DNA from: Spisula solida | Taxonomy: Eukaryota > Mollusca > Bivalvia > Venerida > Mactridae | Length of the DNA stretch: 64,000 bases | Reading direction: 5' to 3' | NCBI GenBank assembly: GCA_947247005.1 | Contig: OX365952.1 | Coordinates: 29,390,222-29,454,221 of the forward strand | In this document: in pieces, positions 50,601 to 59,600 of the stretch | How the letters are laid out: each line of letters opens with the position of its first letter | How positions within the stretch are numbered: the stretch's first letter is position 1 | Notes under the pieces: model-generated | Database searches by the model: none | What the model was told of the DNA's origin: nothing | The model's input: the letters and a program-made list of their open reading frames with translations, nothing else | Made by a program: the position numbers and the translations under genes

Positions 50601-53600
50601 TCACACCATATGATGCTGTCAACACTATCTCTCCATCATGGTTTATATACTTCAATCAGGTAATCACCACACATCTACTGTATCTAGTCACACCATATGA
50701 TGCTGTCAACACTATCTCTCCATCATGGTTTATATACTTCAATCAGGTAATCACCACACATCTACTGTATCTAGTCACACCATATAATGCTGTCAGTACT
50801 ATCTCTTCATCATGGTTTATATACTTCAATCAGGTAATCACCATACATCTACTGTATCTAGTCACACCATATGATGCTGTCAGCACTATCTCTCCATCAT
50901 GGTTTATATACTTCAATCAGGTAATTACCACACATCTACTGTATCTAGTCACACCATATGATGCTGTCAACACTATCTCTCCATCATGGTTTATATACTT
51001 CAATCAGGTAATTACCACACATCTACTGTATCTAGTCACACCATATGATGCTGTCAGCACTATCTCTCCATCATGGTTTATATACTTCAATCAGGTTATC
51101 ACCACACATCTACTGTATCTAGTCACACCATATGATGCTGTCAGTACTATCTCTCCATCATGGTTTATATACTTCAATCAGGTTATCACTACACATCTAC
51201 TGTATCTAGTCACACCATATGATGCTGTCAGCACTATCTCTCCATCATGGTTTATATACTTCAATCAGGTAATCACCACACATCTACTGTATCTAGTCAC
51301 ACCGTATGATGCTGTCAGTACTATCTCTTCATCATGGTTTATATACTTCAATCAGGTAATCACCACACATCTACTGTATCTAGTCACACAATATGATGCT
51401 GTCAGCACTATCTCTCCATCATGGTTTATATACTTCAATCAGGTAATCACCACACATCTACTGTATCTAGTCACACCATATGATGCTGTCAGTACTATCT
51501 CTCCATCATAGTTTATATACTTCAATCAGGTAATCACCACACATCTACTGTATCTAGTCACACCATATGATGCTGTCAGTACTATCTCTCCATCATGGTT
51601 TATATACTTCAATCAGGTAATCACCACACATATACTGTATCTAGTCACACCATATGATGCTGTCAGTACTATCTCTCCATCATGGTTTATATACTTCAAT
51701 CAGGTAATCACCACACATCTACTGTATCTAGTCACACCATATGATGCTGTCAGTACTATCTCTCCATCATGGTTTATATACTTCAATCAGGTAATCACCA
51801 CACATCTACTGTATCTAGTCACACCATATAATGCTGTCAGCACTATCTCTCCATCATGGTTTATATACTTCAATCAGGTAATCACCACACATCTACTGTA
51901 TCTAGTCACACCATATGATGCTGTCAACTCTATCTCTCCATCATGGTTTATATACTTCAATCAGGTAATCACCACACATCTACTGTATCTAGTCACACCG
52001 TATGATGCTGTCAACACTATCTCTCCATCATGGTTTATATACTTCAATCAGGTAATCACCACACATCTACTGTATCTAGTCACACCGTATGATGCTGTCA
52101 ACACTATCTCTCCATCATGGTTTATATACTTCAATCAGGTAATCACCACACATCTACTGTATCTAGTCACACCATATGATGCTGTCAACACTATCTCTCC
52201 ATCATGGTTTATATACTTCAATCAGGTAATCACCACACATCTACTGTATCTAGTCACACCATATGATGCTGTCAACACTATCTCTCCATCATGGTTTATA
52301 TACTTCAATCAGGTAATCACCACACATCTACTGTATCTAGTCACACCGTATGATGCTGTCAACACTATCTCTCCATCATGGTTTATATACTTCAATCAGG
52401 TAATCACCACACATCTACTGTATCTAGTCACACCATATGATGCTGTCAACACTATCTCTCCATCATGGTTTATATACTTCAATCAGGTAATCACCACACA
52501 TCTACTGTATCTAGTCACACCATATGATGTTGTCAACACTATCTCTCCATCATGGTTTATATACTTCAATCAGGTAATCACCACACATCTACTGTATCTA
52601 GTCACACCATATGATGCTGTCAGCACTATCTCTCCATCATGGTTTATATACTTCAATCAGGTAATCACCACACATCTACTGTATCTAGTCACACCATATG
52701 ATGCTGTCAACACTATCTCTCCATCATGTTTTATATACTTCAATCAGGTAATCACCACACATCTACTGTATCTAGTCACACCATATGATGCTGTCAACAC
52801 TATCTCTCCATCATGGTTTATATACTTCAATCAGGTAATCACCACACATCTACTGTATCTAGTCACACCATATGATGCTGTCAGCACTATCTCTCCATCA
52901 TGGTTTATATACTTCAATCAGGTAATCACCACACATCTACTGTATCTAGTCACACCATATGATGCTGTCAGCACTATCTCTCCATCATGGTTTATATACT
53001 TCAGTCAGGTAATCACCACACATCTACTGTATCTAGTCACACCATATGATGCTGTCAGCACTATCTCTCCATCATGGTTTATATACTTCAGTCAGGTAAT
53101 CACCACACATCTACTGTATCTAGTCACACCATATGATGCTGTCAGTACTATCTCTCCATCATGGTTTATATACTTCAGTCAGGTAATCACCACACATCTA
53201 CTGTATCTAGTCACACCATATGATGCTGTCAGCACTATCTCTCCATCATGGTTTATATACTTCAGTCAGGTAATCACCACACATCTACTGTATCTAGTCA
53301 CACCATATGATGCTGTCAGCACTATCTCTCCATCATGGTTTATATACTTCAGTCAGGTAATCACCACACATCTACTGTATCTAGTCACACCATATGATGC
53401 TGTCAGCACTATCTCTCCATCATGGTTTATATACTTCAGTCAGGTAATCACCACACATCTACTGTATCTAGTCACACCATATGATGCTGTCAGCACTATC
53501 TCTCCATCATGGTTTATATACTTCAATCAGGTAATCACCACACATCTACTGTATCTAGTCACACCATATGATGCTGTCAGTACTATCTCTCCATCATGGT

Positions 53601-56600
53601 TTATATACTTCAGTCAGGTAATCACCACACATCTACTGTATCTAGTCACACCATATGATGCTGTCAGTACTATCTCTCCATCATGGTTTATATACTTCAA
53701 TCAGGTAATCACCACACATCTACTGTATCTAGTCACACCATATGATGCTGTCAGTACTATCTCTCCATCATGGTTTATATACTTCAATCAGGTAATCACC
53801 ACACATCTACTGTATCTAGTCGCACCATATGATGCTGTCAACACTATCTCTCCATCATGGTTTATATACTTCAATCAGGTAATCACCACACATCTACTGT
53901 ATCTAGTCACACCATATGATGCTGTCAGTACTATCTCTCCATCATGGTTTATATACTTCAATCAGGTAATCACCACACATCTACTGTATCTAGTCGCACC
54001 ATATGATGCTGTCAACACTATCTCTCCATCATGGTTTATATACTTCAATCAGGTAATCACCACACATCTACTGTATCTAGTCACACCATATGATGCTGTC
54101 AGCACTATCTCTCCATCATGGTTTATATACTTCAATCAGGTAATCACCACACATCTACTGTATCTAGTCACACCATATGATGCTGTCAGCACTATCTCTC
54201 CATCATGGTTTATATACTTCAATCAGGTAATCACCACACATCTACTGTATCTAGTCACACCGTATGATGCTGTCAGCACTATCTCTCCATCATGGTTTAT
54301 ATACTTCAATCAGGTAATCACCACACATCTACTGTATCTAGTCACACCATATGATGCTGTCAACACTATCTCTCCATCATGGTTTATATACTTCAATCAG
54401 GTAATCACCACACATCTACTGTATCTAGTCACACCATATGATGCTGTCAGTACTATCTCTCCATCATGGTTTATATACTTCAATCAGGTAATCACCACAC
54501 ATCTACTGTATCTAGTCGCACCATATGATGCTGTCAACACTATCTCTCCATCATGGTTTATATACTTCAATCAGGTAATCACCACACATCTACTGTATCT
54601 AGTCACACCATATGATGCTGTCAGCACTATCTCTCCATCATGGTTTATATACTTCAATCAGGTAATCACCACACATCTACTGTATCTAGTCACACCATAT
54701 GATGCTGTCAGCACTATCTCTCCATCATGGTTTATATACTTCAATCAGGTAATCACCACACATCTACTGTATCTAGTCACACCATATGATGCTGTCAGCA
54801 CTATCTCTCCATCATGGTTTATATACTTCAATCAGGTAATCACCACACATCTACTGTATCTAGTCACACCATATGATGCTGTCAGCACTATCTCTCCATC
54901 ATGGTTTATATACTTCAATCAGGTAATCACCACACATCTACTGTATCTAGTCACACCGTATGATGCTGTCAGTACTATCTCTCCATCATGGTTTATATAC
55001 TTCAATCAGGTAATCACCACACATCTACTGTATCTAGTCACACCATATGATGCTGTCAGCACTATCTCTCCATCATGGTTTATATACTTCAATCAGGTAA
55101 TCACCACACATCTACTGTATCTAGTCACACCATATGATGCTGTCAGCACTATCTCTCCATCATGGTTTATATACTTCAATCAGGTAATCACCACACATCT
55201 ACTGTATCTAGTCACACCATATGATGCTGTCAGCACTATCTCTCCATCATGGTTTATATACTTCAATCAGGTAATCACCACACATCTACTGTATCTAGTC
55301 ACACCATATGATGCTGTCAGCACTATCTCTCCATCATGGTATATATACTTCAATCAGGTAATCACCACACATCTACATGTGACAGATACAGAGCCATCTT
55401 GTCTCAGGTGGGGATTTATCTTAGCTCCCTTCTTATTGGTGTATTCAGAACTGTCAGTGTAGAAAGATAAACTGTTCAGTTTAAGCTGCACCATATATAA
55501 ATATAGATGTTTATATGGTCAGTGGATTGACCTTGAGAACGTCTTACAATTACATCTAGTTCAAGGTTAAACCAAAACATGTTTTTAAATTGCATTTTTT
55601 CTATGCTGGTAGTTAGGCCATTGGTAAATGTATCATTGATAAAGTGTAAAACAAACATTTCTTTTATAAAATTTATGTTATCTTAGAAAGGTGCATTTGT
55701 ACTAAAGTGGTCACATTTTCATGGTATCAAAAACAAGAATTTGCTTTCAATATCTGCATAAAGTAATTTACTTTCATAGACAACCTTGTTAGAACTACCT
55801 CCATGCTAAATCCCATCGAAATTGATCTGCTAGTTAAAAAGTTATACCATGAAATGTATACCACGATGTCCAGTCAATCACTGAAGTGCATTCAATAGAA
55901 ACGACAATGCTATTCTAAACAAGAAAAAAGAAAGTGATATCACGCCCTAAGGCTTTATTTTCTTATTTATGGACGGATTTTTAGCGCACCTGAGCTATTG
56001 TGATCACCCTATGTCCTGTGTCCCTCATCCGTCAACAATTGGACTGTTAACACTCTAGAAGTCACAGTTTTCACTTTATCTTTATGAAACTTTGTCACAA
56101 TGTTTGTCTCTATGAAATCTAGGCCAAGTTCGTAACTGGGTCATCTGGGGTAAAAAACTAGGTCATATCAAAGAAAAACCTTGTTAACACTCTAGAGGTC
56201 ACAATTTTTACCTCATCTTTATTAAACCTGGCCACAAAGTGTGTCACTGTAAAAACTAAATCAAATATTAAGGTCATATCATAACAAATACTGATTCTGC
56301 CAGAACTGCTAGTCATCAGGTGAGCGCTTTAGGGCCAATGGCCCTCTTGTTTACCTTATCTTTTTAAAACTTGGCCACGATGTTTGTCTTTATAAAATCT
56401 AGGCCAAGCTTGTAACTGGGTCATCTGGGGTAAAAAACTAGGTCACTAGGTCAAATCAAAGAAAAACCTTGTTAACACTCTAGATGTCACATTTTTTACC
56501 TAACCTTTATAAAACTTGGTCACAATAAATAAAATAAATATACCAGATTTATATAGCGCCCTTTTCATGCGAACGCACGTTCAAAGGCACTTTACATTAT

Positions 56601-59600
56601 TGTGTTGCAGCCACAAGGGCGCAGGTGCATCCTCTACCAGTGCAGATACAGCGTGATCTGACCAGAGGGACAGACTGAGAGAAAGCCCCTGAAGGGAGAG
56701 AGAGTTAGATACAGGCATGTCCGGCGCTGCAGAAGTGCGCCTAGCTCTTATTTCGAATAGGCAGCGTGGTTCTTTAATGTGCCCGGTGTATAGCACCGAT
56801 ACACCGCTTCCTGGCACTTCCAGATACTTTGCAGACCACACGGCCAGATATAGCGGGAATTAATGTAAATATTTCAGAAATGTCAAGTTCCGATGCCAGG
56901 GATTGAATCCACGAGCTCTGGATTGACAGCCCAGTGCGTTACCACTGAGCTAAATCCGCTTGTTTGTCTCTATGAATTCTAGGTCAAGTTCGTAACTGGG
57001 TCAAAAACTAGGTCACCAGATCACATTGAAGAAAACCCACGTTAACCCTTTAGTGGTCACATTTTTTACCTAATCTTTATGAAACTTGGTCACAATGTTT
57101 GTCTCTATGAAATCTATGTCAATTCGTAACTGGGTCATCTGATGTTAAAACTAGGCCACAAGGTCACATCAAAGAAAAATATTGTTAACACTCCAATAGT
57201 TACGCTTTTTGCCTGTTTTTTATGAAACTTAGTCACATTGTGTATCTCTATAAAATTTAGGTTATGTTCGCAACTGGGTCACCTGGGGTTAAAACTAGGT
57301 CACCAGGTCACATTGATAAAAAAACCTTGTTAACACTCTCGAGGTCACATTTTTTACCTAACCTTTATAAAACTTGGTCACAATGTTTGTCTCTATGAAT
57401 TCTAGGTCAATTCGTAACTGGGTCATCTGATGTTAAAACTAGGCCACATGGTCACATCAAAGAAAAATATTGTTAACACTCCAATAGTCACGCTTTTTGC
57501 CTGTTTTTAGCTCACCTGTCACAAAGTGACAGAGTGAGCTTTTGTGATCACACTTCGTCCGTCGTCCGTCCGTCCGTCTGTCTGTCCATACGAATGCACC
57601 GGTAGTTGTGGGGTGTGGAACAATAGGCTATTTTTAGATTCCATTCATTCCGTCACTTGTGGGGTGCAAAATGCTACTTGTGGGTTGCAACCAAACAAAA
57701 GAAAGAACAAAAGAAAACCCCACAAATACCGTCTCATGAGTCCGTCCGTCCGTCAACAATTGGGTTGTGTCCTCTCTAGAGGTCACAATTTTGGCCTAAT
57801 CTTTATGAAACTTGGTCACAATGATCATCTCAACAAAATCTAGGTCAAGTTCGATATTGGGTCATCTGAGGTCAAAAACTAGCTCACTAGGTCAAATTAT
57901 AGAAAAAACCTTGTTTTAAACCTTTCAACATGTAGTCTTCATGGTCACTAAACTCTCTGCTGTAACTCTCTACTCTCTATACATACAATAAACTTTCATC
58001 AACCAATGAAAATGTGTATCAGGGTTCACAGCAGTTTTGTAAAGGTCAAATATCAAAATATTCTAGTATTTTAAGCAGGGTGTGAATTGTAACGGCCAAA
58101 TGGAAATCAAAGCGCTGTAGGGAGCGTAGACATTTTCCTGAGGGTCGTGGGTTCAAACCCCACTGGAACCATAATTTTTTTTTTATACGCCTGTTGAAAA
58201 CGGGACGTATTATGTGAACACCCTTGGCGGGCGTGTGGGCGGGCGGGCGGCGGCGTCCAGTAATTTGTCTGCACTCTAGCACAAACAGTTTTCATGCGAT
58301 CATCTTCAAACTTGCTGACAATGCTTATGGGCATAATATCTAGGCCTTATTGGGTTATGGTCCTATAATTACCAAAATAAATGTGAAATTTACCTTGTCT
58401 GTTCTTTAGTGCGAACAGTTGTCATCTGATCACCTTCAAACTTTGTGACAATGCTTATGGGAATAATATCTAGGCCAAGTTAGATCATAGGCCAAGTCGG
58501 CTTAGGCCTTATTGGGTTATGGGCCTTTAATTACCAAATAAGTATAAAATTGGCCTTGTCTGTACTCTAACGCAAATATTTTTCATCCGATCATCTTCAA
58601 ACTTTGTGACCAAGCTTATGGGCATAATATCTAGGCCACGTTCGATTATAGGCCAAATCGGCCTAGGCGTCATTTGGTTATGGGCCTAAATTAATTACCA
58701 AATAAGTATGAAATTGGCCTTGTCTGTGCTCTAACGCAAACAGTTTTCATGCGATCGTCTTCAAACTTTGTGACAATGCTGATGGGCATAATATCTAGGC
58801 CAAGTTTGATTATAGGCCAAATTGGCCTAGGCCTTATTTGGTTATTATCCTATAATTACCAAAATAAATGTGAAATTTACCTTGTCTGCTCTCTAGTGCA
58901 AAGAGTTTTCATCTGAGTATTTCAAACTTGGTGACAATGTTTACGGTTATAATATCTAAGACAAGTTCAATTGTAGGCCAAATCAGCCTAGGCCTTCTTG
59001 GGTTATGGTCCTTTAGTTAAAAAAAAATGTTAGATTGTTTGTTTTTTTCACCATGCCCCAAGACGGGCGTATTTTGTGACATTTTGGCACTCTTGTTTTT
59101 TTTTTATTTGTTTAAGTGTTTAGGTATTGTTTTGTCTTTATAGCATTTATTTGTACATTTTCCTGATGGCCGTGGGTTCAACCCCCACTGGAACCATAAT
59201 TTTTATTTTTTTATTTTTATTTTTTTTGAGTGTTTAGGTATTGTTTTGTATGTAAAGCATTTATTTGTACATTTTCCTGATGGTCGTGGGTTCAACCCCC
59301 ACTGGAACCATAATTTTTATTTTTTAATTTTTATTTTTTTAAGTGTTTAGGTATTGTTTTGTCTTTATAGCATGTATTTGTACATTTTCCTGATGATCGT
59401 GGGTTCAACCCCCACTGGAACAATAATTTTTATTTTTTAATTTTTATTTTTTTAAGTGTTTAGGTATTGTTTTGTCTTTATAGCATGTATTTGTACATTT
59501 TCCTGATGATCGTGGGTTCAACCCCCACTGGAACCATAATTTTTATTTTTTTAAGTGTTTAGGTATTGTTTTGTCTTTATAGCATGTATTTGTACAGTTA

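Noticed and set aside
34562..50659. POLQ (polymerase theta) instead of HELQ
   Set aside because: Sequence blocks such as [25 protein letters not shown] and the winged-helix/ratchet segments match HELQ; no polymerase-domain sequence is present in the window.
50447..51511. 354-codon ORF as a free-standing repeat protein
   Set aside because: It is the end of intron 14, HELQ exon 15 and the first 10 array units read in one frame; the real exon starts at the 50501/50502 acceptor.
58118..58172. A functional tRNA gene
   Set aside because: The T-arm is good, but the acceptor 5' strand, D-arm and anticodon arm cannot be formed and the motif is repeated as satellite.
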